Shown: in pieces, positions 1-12,329 of the stretch | Layout of the letters: the number at the start of each line of letters is the position of its first letter | Numbering within the stretch: the first letter of the stretch is position 1 | Source of the DNA: Cryptomeria japonica | Lineage: Eukaryota; Streptophyta; Pinopsida; Cupressales; Cupressaceae | DNA: 64,000 nt | Direction of reading: 5' to 3' | NCBI RefSeq assembly: GCF_030272615.1 | Contig: NC_081408.1 | Location: 605,979,673 to 606,043,672, forward strand | Notes under the pieces: generated by a model | Database searches by the model: none | Told to the model about the DNA's origin: nothing | What the model saw: only the letters and a program-made list of their open reading frames with translations | Position numbers and translations under genes: made by a program

Positions 1-815
1 AAGAAAACCAAGCCTCGACACCAACATCCACAGTAGTCCTCAAGTTTAGTGTCTCTTGTCACTTGTATAAGTCTTATTTGATTGTGGTCACAATGTTTAC
101 TTTCACAAAAGGATAGATAGTACTGAACCATAATGTTGTCTAAGTCTGTTGAAAGATTTGATTTGTTGAAGCCCATTGTTGTTGTTGTGTCTAATCCGAA
201 ACTGACTAAATCCATGCAACTGATACTTTATTGTAGAGAAGACAAAACTTTATTGTGGATCGGCGATGCAAGTGTTTCTTTATTATGGATTGTGCACGGA
301 TAGACTAAAAAAAGCTGGAAGAAACTGTACTCCTTGAAACGTGTGATGCTCTTAGTTCCACACCCATCACTAGACATGGGGTTTTCCTTAGCCACAGATA
401 GAAGTTGATTTATTATGGATGGAAAGGGTGAAAAGGAGGGATTATTATGAATGGATAACCAATCTTAGGTAGATCAATAACAAGCCATGATGGGAATGTG
501 TAAATTTTATTATGGATGAAGAGGTTGTGAGTGTGTGCAAAGTGAAAGGATGAAATGGAATCCTGAAGGAGGGAGGAGCAATGTCTCTACACATGGCGCT
601 GGTGACCCAGTTTTCACCATGGTACTTGCCCAAGGCACCACCGAAGTGGTTTTCACCATTGGACGAAATGTTTATTTGTTTACCTTTTTTATTTTTTCAA
701 TTTTTTTATGTCACAAGGTGCCAGTTTGCCAGGTTTTCACCAAGTAACAATTTTTTTTAATGATTTTTTTTAATTTTTTTTTTTTGGTATTTTTGAATTA
801 GGATATGCTGAAGAG
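1..815 (-). other. 3' noncoding region of element 1, with two word arrays
   Basis: No gene is supported here. Three copies of GGTTTTCACC or close variants lie at about 613, 649 and 731. On the minus strand they read TGGTGAAAAC and are followed by GG(C/T)(G/A)CC-type bases; such repeats are common between pol and the 3' LTR of plant Gypsy elements. A second word, TTTATTATGGAT with variants, occurs about six times between 226 and 520. Short open frames across this part look like repeat translations. Confidence 0.5.
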
Positions 816-1934
816 CTATGCGTAAAACCTGCGAAGGTGCATGTTGTTGATAGGATCCTCCAAAGGTTCACCCTCTATGGTTGAGAGATGATATCCACCG
901 GATCCATAGGTTGCTGTAATGATGTAAGGACCAAGCCAATTTAGTTCGAACTTGCCCTTCTTCTCTCTGTCTTGCTTATTGTTAAGATTTTCTTTGAGAA
1001 CTAAGTCACCTACCTCAAATTTACGAGGCTTCACTTTATGATTGTAACTGTATTGTTCCTTGACTAAATGATGTGTAGCTCGAGTGACTATCTTCCTTGA
1101 TAAAGGAACTAAGATGGAATTACTAGTGTGTGGACTACACAGTCCCATATGCATGTCACCTAAAGAAGTTTGGGCATCCTTGACAATAAATTCCTTCGAG
1201 TAAGCTCCATTAAAGGTCCATGATGTATCACCAGAAGGGAATGGATGTGTGGAACAAGTGGATGAGTTATGAAGGCTTATGATTGCGAAAAGAAGTGAAA
1301 GTAGGATAGCATGATGGAGACTTAGGATCAACAAGTGTTCTTTTTGACTTAAAATAGTAGAACTTTTGCCCCCAGTTATTTTGGTATTAGGGGAGATTAT
1401 CTCTTTCCCTTTTTTCTTCATAGGATTTTTATACCTGACCTTGATTTTTTCAGAGTCCAATAGATTTTGATTTTGATTTGGACTAAAGGACTTCTCTTTA
1501 TTTTTGACTTGTAGATTTTTCTTTTCAAAGATTGATTTTTCATCCCCAATGAGTAAGGGCTTTTCTAGTTCTTTTTTATCCAGGTCTAGGAGAGGAGTGG
1601 AAATGGAATGAGTGGATGAAATGGTAAGGCTATGTGAGTTCTCAAGAAGACTGGTGATATGCTCAATAGATTCTTTGCTAGAACCACTCTTAGGACCATT
1701 GATATCAAGAGCTTCTTGAACCACTAGAGGAAAGTTGCATTTAGACTTAGTAGCCACAACACTAGGTGGTTCACACCTAATTCCTTGCAAATTGTTTATA
1801 GATTGTTCCTGTCGACTGAATACTTTAGGAGATAGTGGGAGTTGATCAACATGAAAGATATACTCACCACATCCCATGTCTTTGATCTTGAACTTTTCTT
1901 TGATCTCTGCTTGTTTTGATGTACAAGCTTTCAA
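816..1934 (-). pseudogene. Fused retroelement ORF: linker region joined to integrase C-terminus
   Basis: An open frame of 372 codons. Its first part (KIKDMGCGEYIF) matches the post-protease linker of the 62.3-kb element (KIKDQGMGEYSF). Its last 75 or so residues are the integrase C-terminal module: KPRKFEVGDLVL, then LNWLGPYII, YGSGGYHL and the terminal MHLRRFYA. The same module ends the 28-41 kb element (MHLRRYYA). Everything normally between these parts (RT, RNase H, integrase HHCC and DDE) is missing, yet the frame stays open across the join. The middle (about 1060-1440) has a hydrophobic stretch I cannot place. This is probably a deletion product and not a translated gene. Confidence 0.75.
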
Positions 1935-2006
1935 AGATTCTGGATCAACATATGCCGATGAAGGAACAACCTCTCGATTGAATGGGATTGTTATTTCTAA
2001 TCTAGG

Positions 2007-2502
2007 TCACAAATTGTTGCAATATATGAATGGGTTAGGATCATCTTTGATGGTCACTTCAACTCTATTGTGTGGAAACTTGATACATCGATGATATGTA
2101 GATGGAACTGTGCTCATCTCATAAATCCATGGGCGTCCCAAGAGTATGTTGTATGTGAGATCTAGATCAAGGACTTGACAAACCACATCTTTCATAATTG
2201 GCCCAACTCTGAGGGGCAAGGTGACTGTGCCTTTGGATGAACGCTCTTCATCATCATATGCCTTTATGGTAATTTTGTTTGTAGAATTCACAGCTTTGTC
2301 TGAATATCCCAATTATATTATTGTGTTCAAAGTACATATATTGAGACCAGCTCCTCCATCTATCAGGACCCGTTTTATTCAATGTTTGTGTAGGAAGGCT
2401 TCAATGTGTAAAGGTGCATTATGTGGTTGGCTCACGGAGGCATCATCAGCTTCTGTGAATGTAAGGGAGTGTGGAACGGAAAGGTATCCCACCATGACTT
2501 GA
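2007..2502 (-). pseudogene. Retropepsin-like protease remnant (element 1)
   Basis: The minus strand near 2370-2340 reads VLIDGGAGLNI, the aspartic protease active-site motif of Tat-type elements. It is followed by AIKAYDDEERSSKGTV-like sequence and the C-terminal motif YNILLGRPWI (about 2150). Normal function would be cleavage of the Gag-Pol polyprotein in virus-like particles. A stop separates the catalytic motif from the C-terminal half, so the enzyme is broken. The matching region of the right-hand element (61.8-62.2 kb) has VLIDGGASLNI and YNILLGHP. Confidence 0.8.
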
Positions 2503-2621
2503 AACTGGTCCATGTTTAGATCAGTGGGGATGGAAGTGTCTCTTAAAGTTTTGTTAAGAATGGCTTTATGTTTATGGGATATGCGTAAAAGTTCAAGGAT
2601 GGAGATAAGTGCAGGTGTCTT

Positions 2622-3203
2622 CTATAATTGTTCTACAAGGTCATATTCAAGTTTGGTTGATGAGGAAGCGATGTTTTTAGCTGGATCACCTTGAAAAGTG
2701 AATTTACCTTGACGAGTTATAACATTACATTTAGAGGTAGGTTCCGAAGAAGATCCAATTCCTTTTAGGATAATTTTAGGTCTTTGGGCAGAATTTTCAG
2801 ACGTTTTGTCCTTAATGATAATGGTAGAGACATAATTGTCCATCTAAATGTGATTGATAGTTGAATCATAGTTATAGGATGCTCTGGTATAGTTGGTTTG
2901 CTCATCTGTGGCTTTGGCCTTTCCCTTGTCATGTTTTGGGAATGGTTCTTTAAACATTTCATGTTATTGATTGGATGAGTGTCCTTCGATCTCAATGTCA
3001 CCTCTATCAATGAGATCTTGTATAATGTTCTTCAACCAATGATAATTTCCTATTTTGTGTCCCTTGCTTTTGTGATATTCGCAGTACTCATTGTCATTCC
3101 ACCAATTCGGTTTGACCTTTGGCTCATATGGAGGATTATCTGGAATGGTTATTATTTTGTTTGCCACTAGCTTCTTGAAAGCTGACTCAAGTGGTTCTCC
3201 CAA
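2622..3203 (-). pseudogene. Gag zinc-knuckle and pre-protease remnant (element 1)
   Basis: Minus-strand frame with LESAFKKLVANKI, KPNWWNDNEYCEYH and NIIQDLIDRGDIE, matching the gag nucleocapsid region at about 61.15-61.36 kb. The family knuckle is CX2HX4HX4C; here the final cysteine position reads tyrosine, so the metal site is lost. The pre-protease motif YDLVEQL follows near 2650, with a stop between the two pieces at 2844-2963. Nucleocapsid knuckles bind element RNA for packaging; this one should not. Confidence 0.75.
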
Positions 3204-3258
3204 TAGGGTGTATTTCCTTCATGGTTTGGAAGTTGTTTGAGTATTCATTTGATTGTTT

Positions 3259-4093
3259 CTAGAGCTTGATCCAGAAAAAAATGATTTTGGGTCGTATTGT
3301 ATTGGCACCAACAACACCATCATTGACTATGTTCTTGTTTTTATTCCAAAATCTTGGCTTGTCTTTTCCTTTAAAGTCCTCTTTATTTTCTTTGAATATC
3401 TGAATTACTCCTTGTTCAATTAGGACCTTCTCTATTGGTAAGCCTTTTTCAATGACGTCCTTGAAAGTGGACAAGCAAGCTTTTCTTAGATCATAACCAA
3501 TTTCTCTATGGACATTTTGTGTGAACATCTCTACCATTTGTTTTTGTGGAATTTCACAAGAGCATCTGCTGGGTCTCCACATCCTTTTGTTTGGTTTTGC
3601 ACAGAGTGGTAAGTGATATATCTATCTCTATTTTGTATGAGAAATGTTGGATAAAAGCCTTTGCTAAGTCACCCCATGACTTAATTCCAGGTGGGAATTG
3701 GGAGAACCATTCCATAGCTTGATCACCTAAGCTTTGTGGGAATAATCGCATCAAATATGTCTCTTTTGTTGCTACCTCAATGCAAGCCATGAAAAACTAT
3801 CTTATATGTGCCTTAGGGTCTCCTTTTCCTCTATACTTATCAAACTTAGGTGCCACAAAATGTGTAGGAAAATGAGGCATTGGAATACTTTTGTCAAATG
3901 GATAGGGACATATGTCTCTCATTGTGTAAGTTGGCTTTGGTGTATTTATGTCCTCCATTTTATTTTGTAAGTCCTTGATTTGTTGTTCCAAATTGTTCTT
4001 AGGTGGAGACCGACTTCTTGGACCATACCCCATGCCCGAGGCACCGAGTGGAGGAGGAGCATGTTGCATATGTGGATGGTATTGATCATACAC
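3259..4093 (-). pseudogene. Gag capsid-domain remnant (element 1)
   Basis: Three overlapping minus-strand frames together cover the plant retrotransposon gag domain (family PF03732). Visible in order: an LEQQIKDLQNKMED coiled-coil-like segment, ICPYPFDKSIPMPHFP, KFDKYRGKGDPKAHIR, then TYLMRLFPQSLGDQAMEWF and FIQHFSYKIEI, then a C-terminal helix region with IEKVLIEQGVIQIF. Frame changes occur near 3790 and 3580. The capsid would form the particle shell. The counterpart at 60.1-60.8 kb has the same blocks (TYLMRLFPRSLGGQTMEWL). Confidence 0.8.
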
Positions 4094-4197
4094 ATGTTCA
4101 TATGGAGGAGGTCTATAATGATGTTGTGTATAAGGACCACTTGGTATAGATGCATGATGAGGAATGGAATATCTATTTTGTCCATGTATACCATACT

Positions 4198-4899
4198 CTA
4201 TAGGCCTGTTATGAGTTTTTTATAATGTGTTGCCCCCAAATTTGACGCAGGGTTTCCTTGTGTCAAATTTTGATCATGCCTTTGGATATCCAATTGATTT
4301 GGTGGTTGGTCCTTAGCATTGGTATGGGATTGAGTATATTTTTCTACATAAGACTTCCATAATGGTCTACAAAGGTGAGTATCATATTCTTGACCATGTG
4401 TATGTGGGACCTTAGGTTTTTGAAACAAAGATGATGGTGATTCAAGCATCATATGTGGTCCTCTATTGCCTCCACTATTAGGCCTCCTTTGATCCATGTT
4501 GATTTGAGGTTGTTTCAAAGGTCAATGTTCCATTATTTGAGACATATCAAAATCATGAGGTATCTTGGCTCCACTTTGTGCCATTACTTGTAAGAGATGT
4601 TGTCTATCTCTTCTCATTATTTCCTCAACCAATCTATTAAAATGGGGATCCATAATTGAGTCTTCCACTTCTACTGAATGTACGAAAAAGTTGTCCATAT
4701 TTTGATTGTGTGTATCATTGTTGTTTGTAGTGTCCATGTTCTCAACATTTGGAATGTTTCTATAGGCATCCATGTCAGGTAATGTGGTATGATCAGATTT
4801 GAAAAAGACATCATTGTCATACTCATAGGCACTCATGTTTGCGGACTCTTGAGCCTCTTTAGTTTCTCTCCTAGATTTTTGGGAATGGGTTTCAACCAT
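4198..4899 (-). pseudogene. Gag N-terminal region remnant (element 1)
   Basis: Two minus-strand frames in the same phase (4899-4522 and 4518-4198), separated by one stop. The residues are polar, rich in N, D, Q and H, with no known domain (for example DPHFNRLVEEIMRRDRQHLL). The position upstream of the capsid domain and after the leader identifies it as the variable N-terminus of gag. The first ATG at 4899 is a reasonable start. A frameshift separates it from the capsid frame at 4093. Confidence 0.6.
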
Positions 4900-6350
4900 G
4901 AACTAGGTATTGACCAAGATGTGGGAGACTAGATGAAAATGGAAAAGAGTATGGAAGACCAAGAGTTGGATAGAATGTAAATGAATTTGAGGTTTACTTG
5001 CAATGTCCAAAGTGTAAGACCAAGTATGCATGTAGTAGAGTAGGTGTGGCTTCCAAAGAGATGATAGTTTCTTTGGATAAGGTAAGTTGACCTTGATTCT
5101 AAGTAAGACCAAATGAGACCCAAAGGTGATAGACCTTGATGAGGGACCACTTAGCAAAATGTTGTTGTATGTAGTGTGTTGACAAAGCAAGATTAGGACA
5201 AGCAAGTGACCTTTTGACTCAAGTTTAGACAAATGTGAATGTAATGCAAGGTGTAAAGCAATGATGAACTTTCTGAGACCCAAAGGTAGGTTGAATGCTA
5301 GATGAAAATCCAGAGAAATAACTTAGGAAGCTCAAGAATTCTGAAAATGATTCCTCTTGTTTGTTGGACTGTAAATTTTTCCAATTTGTGAAGTTATTTG
5401 TTGTGACCAAATCAGAATTTTTTGACTGTTTTTTGTGACAAGATGACACAATGTTGATGAGGACTAAATGTTTGCAAGTGTTTAGACTCAAAATGGCTCA
5501 AAGAAAAGTGTGTTGTTTGATGTAAAAATGTTTTGCATACACTTGAAGAAACAAAAGACACAATGTTTTAATGTTTGATCTTGAATGTTTGAATGTTTAA
5601 AAGAAGACAAACACAATTCTTATGGTTGGCCAGGACAATGGTTGTTGATCGCACATGGGATTTCCCCCGAGGCTACGCTATTCAGAGCGGATACTTAGAT
5701 GCTTGACCTCACTGGCTCCACCCTCGACACTCACTTTTCCGGGGCAGCCAAGCATCAGTCCCCACGAAAACTCGCCGTGGAAAACTTTGTATCTCTACTA
5801 AGAACCGTATGTGTGTGGGTCGCTCCAGAGGTCCAACCTCATGTCCCAACAACTAGAAGGATTTTGGCTTTGTAAAACAAAAAGGTGCTAGTAAGGGCAT
5901 CCGGTCGTGTGGCCATACATTCGACACTTTCAACTCTATAAATACAGAAGGCTCCTAGCTGGTAGGGGTTATGCCCTACAACTGATCAAATAAATTTGAT
6001 CAAACGGGTTTATGGGGAGACATAGTGTCGGTATGAACTAATCAACACACTTTACTCATGGCTTTCACCATGGATACAATTATTTATAGTGGTTCAGAAG
6101 AGGTGGGTTTTTCTCGCTACCACTTGGGTCGTTCTCTCCTCACTAGTAGTCCTAATGACCACAAGGGGAGACATGCCCCCTAGGATTAAACAAAAAGAGC
6201 CTATTGCCCAAGACACAAAAGACACTGGTTCAATTTTAGTGCACCAATTGAAGTGTTTGGTAATCTATGAAAACAAGGCACACAATAAAGATAAAAAACC
6301 CTTGCCAAAATTCTACAACAAAGATTTGTTAGTAGTTTTGCAATAATACC
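4900..6350 (-). other. Leader (5' untranslated) region of element 1
   Basis: No protein is supported. The minus strand contains AAGTGAGTGTCGAGGGTGG (about 5742-5724), which matches AAGTGAGTGTCGTGGAGTGC in the leader of the element at 54.03 kb. This links the two leaders although their LTRs are missing or different. The word AATGTTT recurs about five times at 5559-5600. No primer-binding site is found, so the 5' end is taken as lost near 6350. Confidence 0.5.
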
Positions 6351-6359
6351 ACTCCTACA

Positions 6360-7084
6360 AGCACACAAGTTAGGTAAATTTTAGATCCAAAAGACTTTGT
6401 GAAATAGGGGGCCTTCAACAATGCATTTTTTGACAAATTCAAATATCTGATTTTCCATGAGTTCTACGCGTAGTATTTCCACAAAACACCTAAGAAAATC
6501 TTGTTACAAACATTAGTAATATTTCATTAAAATTTAAATGCTTGCATGCTCAAATATTGAAAATAAGTTGGTTGTCTGTGAAGGAAAATAAAAAAAGATA
6601 AATATGAAATATGACATAAACTTATTTTAATTGATTTAAAAACACTATTATAGGATGACCCACTACAACTTCTTAAAAAGAATTCACACATATAATGACT
6701 AATCAACCACACACATAATTAATTCAATTTTTGTAAGGAATTTTATAAAGATAAATATTACAATAAAAAAAATTATTTATTAGTAGGTGTAGATATAGAA
6801 TTAAAAAATTATAATTTATTCAATTAATATTTTAAAAAAAATTGATGGATCGGAAAAATTAAGAAATATTTTGGAGGTGAATAGTTCAATGATATATTTC
6901 TTATTTGAAGTAATTATTAATTATTTATTGTATTTATTGAAATTTAAAGATAAATCTAAAGCTTAGTTATAACAATCAACCTTGATTTCAAGTAAATTAT
7001 TGGTGATAATTATCTATTTAAAATCATTATTTAAATGATAATATTTTATTTATAAAAAAAAATCATAATAAATTTTATATATAC
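6360..7084. other. AT-rich spacer, nothing recognised
   Basis: Very AT-rich sequence with stops in all frames; no repeat or coding signal that I can support. Confidence 0.6.
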
Positions 7085-7275
7085 TTTTACCTAGAGCTAT
7101 GAATTGGTGAGGCCACAAACGGGAGATCTCACCCCCATATAACAATGCTAAGGCTCAAACCCCAGAACACATTGGATCAACGAAGGCACAAGCCTTGCGA
7201 TCACAATGGTCGAGTGGGAGTTTGAACCTTGGTAGTCACAACAACAACACCACCACTTAACCAACACACTATGAA
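7085..7275 (-). mobile_element. tRNA-derived SINE copy, minus strand, 3'-truncated
   Basis: On the minus strand the head reads TGTGTTGGTTAAGTGGTGG (A-box-like), then, 24 bases on, GGTTCAAACTCCC (B-box-like), the spacing of a Pol III internal promoter. The body (CTTGTGCCTTCGTTG, CCCGTTTGTGGCCTCACCA, TTCATAGCTCT) matches the SINE at 42.2-42.45 kb. The copy ends where the other continues, so the 3' tail is missing. No target duplication was found. Confidence 0.7.
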
Positions 7276-8110
7276 AAAAACCAAATTAAAATATCATAAT
7301 AACAATCATACAATCTTTAAATTTAATTCACAATCTTAAAGCATATACCACAACAACTTTACAGTTCTCTACAATTATAAGAGATTATTTATTAAAAAAT
7401 ATTATGAAACTATGTCAACTTAAAAATCAATAGTTAAGACTTCAAATTTTAAAAGTGTAGTTTAGTGAAATTTGATTTCTAAATGATGATGATAATCTAA
7501 TTATTTTTCTTACAATAGTTTAGCTAAAAGATAACTTCTATTTTAAAGTTTACTTATGATTTTTAAATAATTTTAAATAATTTTAAAAATCTAAATCTTT
7601 TACTAATAATAACTTAGTGAAAAGATGACTTCCAATACTTATTATATTATAATCAGTTTAGATAATAAAGATACAAATTTTATACAATATTTTGTCAAGA
7701 TTCATTTATGAATATTTATCAAAATAAACAAGTAATATAAAATATATTTTTATATTACTTAAAAGTTTAGTTTAAAAAAGAAGAAGCTTAAATCACAAAT
7801 ATTATTATAAATTTCTGCACCTACAACCGAAATGTCAAAAACAATGAACACAAAACCATTGCTTAAAGAAGAAATTGTGGTTCTAAAATCTCACTTTGTT
7901 GGATGCCCGAACGTCGGTTGGCCACGTAAGCATTACTTCTCTTTATTTTTTTATTGTGAAAAATCTAATTTATTCTTTCTTTTCGGCTTTCATATTCTTT
8001 ACTCGAATTAGGATGTGGACATATACATTGAAACAATGTACCTAGTGGCAATACCTTGTGGTGAAGTGTGTGGGATAGCGATTGGAATAAACATGTAAGC
8101 CATTGCGAAA
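7276..8110. other. AT-rich spacer
   Basis: No coding or repeat structure seen. The last 250 bases are less AT-rich but show no supported ORF. Confidence 0.5.
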
Positions 8111-8119
8111 GAAGATTTG

Positions 8120-8385
8120 GACCATGACTGATAATGATACTTTTTCTCTGTCAAGGGGTTGTGGGGGATATTTATCTTGGATGAATTTTTTAAGTTTAAT
8201 TTTCTTGGAGTGTTCAGAGGAAAATTTAGGGTTTTGGACCATTCAGAGGAAATTTAGGGTTTTGGACCATGCCTGATGTGCTGTTTATTTTGCTCTTCAT
8301 GGGGTTGTGGGGGAGATCTTTCTAGAATGAATTTTTTAAATGTAATTTTGATGGAGTGTAACAGGTAATTTAGGGTTTTGAAATA
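8120..8385. repeat. Degenerate tandem duplication of about 140 bp
   Basis: Two copies share GGGGTTGTGGGGGA, then a GAATGAATTTTTTAA-like stretch and AATTTAGGGTTTTG. Inside the first, AATTTAGGGTTTTGGACCAT is itself repeated (about 8223-8270). Confidence 0.6.
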
Positions 8386-8389
8386 TTGG

Positions 8390-8810
8390 ATGTGTGATGG
8401 GGAAATTTGAAGCTTAGATAATTATGGTGGTTTCAAAGAAATTTGGTGAAGGGATTAGTAAGGAAGTAGAGATATAAGTTTTTTTCTTAGGTCTGACATA
8501 ATATAGAATTTTATATCTAATGATATATTGGGATTTTGTGATTGTTGTCGATGTTGTTTGGAGGAAGACAACATGTAATTGGAGTTGTTGAAATACTGGA
8601 TGTGTGATTGGGAAATTTGAAGCTAACCATATTAGGGTGGTTTCAAAGAAATTTGGTGAAGGAATTAGTAAGGAAGTAGAGATATAAGTTTTTTTCTTGG
8701 ATCTGTTGCTGATGACATAATATAGAATTTTATATCTAATGATATATTGGGATTTTGTGATTGTTGTCAATATTGTTTGGAGGAAGACAATATGTAATTG
8801 GAGTTGTTGA
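8390..8810. repeat. Two-copy tandem repeat, unit about 210 bp
   Basis: Copy 1 (about 8390-8590) and copy 2 (about 8591-8808) share long runs such as GGTGGTTTCAAAGAAATTTG, AGTAAGGAAGTAGAGATATA and TCTAATGATATATTGGGATT. By eye they are over 90% identical, with short indels. A minus-strand frame of 143 codons spanning both is a translation of the repeat with a duplicated protein pattern; I do not call it a gene. Confidence 0.85.
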
Positions 8811-8829
8811 ACATTTTTAGAAGAATCGA

Positions 8830-11431
8830 AGTTTATTAGATTCACTTCTAATCTATTCCTACAATTGTTATTATATAAAGGTTAACTAAATGGTGGATTG
8901 TCTAGCTAATTTGCTTAGACAATTATGAAAAAATGATTATATCTAAAGAGATGATTTTGGGAGGGGCTTGAGATGAAGTGTAATTGTTGACATGAGGTGG
9001 ATTAATACAAGTATTAAATTCCCTAGTTTGAAATTATAAGTATACATGCAACATTTAATTCATGTTTGTGAAAGGGCATGCATTTGTAATGATCCATTTG
9101 ATCATTAAGTAAAAGCCTAAAATTTAACAAACAATTGTAATTTAGTATTAGTTGATTTTTTTTTGTTGTAAAAGCTAAACCTTGTTTGCATATTTATACA
9201 TTTTGATTCTATGGATACATATATGTATGTAATCTGGGTAAATAAAAGAGGCTCTCAAACACAAGCATTTGTGAAAAAAATTGGTAAGTTTTCCTTAGTA
9301 AGGACATCAATTTTATCATTCTCTAACATTAACAAGAATAGTTAACTAAATGTTAAATCAAACGAACATGGACTTGGAAGAAATCTCATTTGTATTTTAC
9401 TTGTATCCTTGAGGTTTTAGACCAAATTTTAAGGTGGGACATAAATGGACTTTATTCATTATTTTTTATTTTTTTCTCTTGATTGAGAAAGACCTTAATG
9501 GACTTTCAATAGGGAATTACAATCCTTTGCTGAGTTTCACCCATTTGGTCATGAGTGGTAAGTCTCTAGCCAAAGCACCACGATTTCATCATTTAGATAG
9601 ATGGATAGATGGAACTATTTGGTTCTACTTGATTATCTAGCTAACTAAACTTATTGTACACAAGTATTGAGACTAATACAAAACTCTACACTCTAATTAT
9701 ATGTTAGGTTTTGTAATTTCATGTAATGACTAAGTGGGTTGTTATATAACCAAGCATGTTGACAAGCTCTTTTAGTGGGGGCATCAAATTATATATCCAT
9801 TGGGTTGGATCATGAGAAGCTACTTGTTGACCATCTTTTTATAAATTTTAATTTGGTTTTTATTTTCATTTCTCTACATTTGGCTCTAATAGGAAGGACA
9901 AAAATAAAAATGGATAAGCATGAGATAATATTCTACAAAAGATAATGAATATTCAATTGGGAAAAGGAATTTTTTGATGCTTCAAACTATCATTAATGTG
10001 ATTAAGGATATGTTAGGAAAGTAATATATGCAAGTGGATACTATAGTCATGGTATATTATGATATCTTAATGGATTTTTTTGAAGCTTTAAGCATTCTTG
10101 CATGATAAGGAATTTTTTTGAAGCATAATTATTCATTATGAAGCCAAAGTATCAAAGAGAGTTGAACATGGTCATTGATGTGGTAGGGTTGAAGGTGTTG
10201 GTGGCTAGTCATTAGGAGTATGTTCACGCGAGCAAGCATAAGAAAATAGAGGAATGATTCTTCATTGCCATTACACAATTCAAATGGGTGAAACTTAGGT
10301 CATGGTAAGGATGATTTTAAGCCAAGATAAGATTGGTTGGCCTTGGTGCTCACTTGTAGCCACCTCAACAATAAATTAGGCCACTTAATATGTCAAAGTT
10401 CAAACTAGCTATAAATCGTCTATTGAAGGAAGCAAATTTTGAACCCTTGTTGGCAACGAGTACCTTTAGTTCTAGTATGATGCCACCTCTTATGATTAAT
10501 GTAGATTAATAGGAACTTTGCTCTATTTTATTATTATTATTTTTTCTTGCTCAAAGTTTTGAGGTAGTTGGCTCATTTTTTAGGTTGTTTTGTTATGAAT
10601 TGTAATTGGGTTCTTGATTGCACATGATAGGCCCCTATCTTGGCTAGAAATAGGAATGGTCAATTACTTTTTGGATTGGAAGGTTAGTTGGTTTTATCTT
10701 TGTCTAGATTCTTCCCATATAGAGATCAAGCAACACATCTATAGTTTTTATAAGATTTCTACTTTATTAAAATGAGACTCAACCCTACCCAAAATTTTGT
10801 GAATAAAATATGATTTTAACTTTTTTATTTAAGTTTTTTTATAAATCATATCATATTTATATTCTTAAAGGTTTTGAGTTTGATTGGTTAAGAAATTGGA
10901 ATCTTATTGACATCTAAGTGTAGGAGCATGTGGTGTGATAAGTATTTCCTTTTTGGGTCCTTCATGATTGAAATGTAGAATTATGTCTCATGGTGGACAT
11001 AATTGTCTCTTGAAACATTGACAATAATATATATGAGTGCTACTTTATAAAAAAAATAATATGTATGCCAAATAATTCTGAACATTTTTCTTAATTTTTT
11101 AAACATATCACCACATAAATTTATTTTGGGGTCTTATTTTATATTAATACCCCTATTTCTACAAATACACTAGTGTAAAATTATCCAAATGAAATTATCT
11201 CAAGAATAATCACAGGTGATATATACCCCTTCACTAGATCTTGCCTCTCCCCGCTACTTGAGAAATAATGTAAAGAAAATTTATTAACTATAAGTGAAAT
11301 AGTATATAGGTTTAATGAGAAAATCTAGAAGCATAATAAACCAAAAAAATATTAATAGACAACTTAGCCAAAAAGTAAAGAGAAACAATGGTAGACAATG
11401 TCATCAAGTAATTTGTGTTAATCCCCCTATC
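8830..11431. other. Spacer without recognised genes
   Basis: AT-rich, stop-rich sequence. Short stretches near 10.15-10.5 kb have more even composition but no readable conserved protein. Confidence 0.5.
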
Positions 11432-11724
11432 TCAAATGTGAGAGTTCAATAAGTTACATCTTGTCATAAATGTATCCCAAGAATAAAATTATGGATCATA
11501 AACTAATATTATAAATTGTTTTAACCCCCACATTATTTCCTAGAATAATTTTAAAAACAACCCTCATGTACACTTAGAATTCAAATGTGAGAGTTCAATA
11601 AGTTACATCTTGTCATAAATGTATCCCAAGAATAAAATTATGGATCATAAACTAATATTATAAATTGTTTTAACCCCCATTTCTAGAATAATTTTAAAAA
11701 CAACCCTCATGTACACTTAGAATT
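11432..11724. repeat. Recent tandem duplication, unit 149 bp
   Basis: Copy 1 begins at 11432 and copy 2 at 11581, both with TCAAATGTGAGAGTTCAATA. They are nearly identical. The main difference is a short deletion in copy 2 within the CCCCCACATTATTTCCTAG stretch. The high identity suggests a young duplication. Confidence 0.9.
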
Positions 11725-11739
11725 GAGTTTCATTTACCT

Positions 11740-12329
11740 GTAGAGTACCTCTAGGGAGAGGATCTAGTAGATTTTGAAAAAATATCTAGGAGGGATGAAC
11801 ATGTTACAAAGACATATTATGATGTTGGAAAAAGAAAGGTGATTATGATTCTCATGTCATTCCACAAATACACATACAAACTCAACCTTCTTAGCAAAGG
11901 GCCCAAGATTATAAGTGTATAATAAATTAACATAATCAAATATTATAAAAAAAATATTTTGCTTTTAATATCATAAAATAGAGTAGAGTGACAATATAAA
12001 TGCATGTCTCTATCCAAGTGGGCTTGCACATAAATCAACATTTTTTCTAATGAGTAATATTTTTTTGTAGTACCCAACACATAACTTGAACTAGAAATAA
12101 AATCTCTTCATAACTTTTTAAAACATAGATTATTAACATTGATATCTAGGAAACATATTTTTCAAATACTTTTTTACATATTTTATTTATTATTAATATT
12201 TAAATGAGAACAACTATTAATTTAGATAAATATTTTCTTATGATACATACCTTTTTGCACATATATATGTCTATGTGTATATCTATCTACATATATACAT
12301 ATATGTGTGAGGATTCAAATAGATCCTAG
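11740..12329. other. AT-rich spacer
   Basis: No coding signal. Contains a TATATATG/ACATATATAC-rich stretch at about 12,256-12,306. Confidence 0.5.

Larger units (their letters stand above)
1..6350 (-). mobile_element. Decayed Tat-like Ty3/gypsy element, minus strand (element 1)
   Basis: Read on the minus strand, the order is leader (about 6350-4900), gag (4899-2964), protease (about 2500-2007), a linker and an integrase tail ending at 816, then 3' noncoding DNA to the window edge. Gag and protease pieces match the element at 59.7-63.4 kb block by block. Reverse transcriptase, both RNase H domains and the integrase core are absent, so this copy is an internal deletion derivative. No primer-binding site or 5' LTR is seen above 6350, and the 3' LTR would lie left of base 1. 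Many stops and frame changes show it is not functional. Confidence 0.85.
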
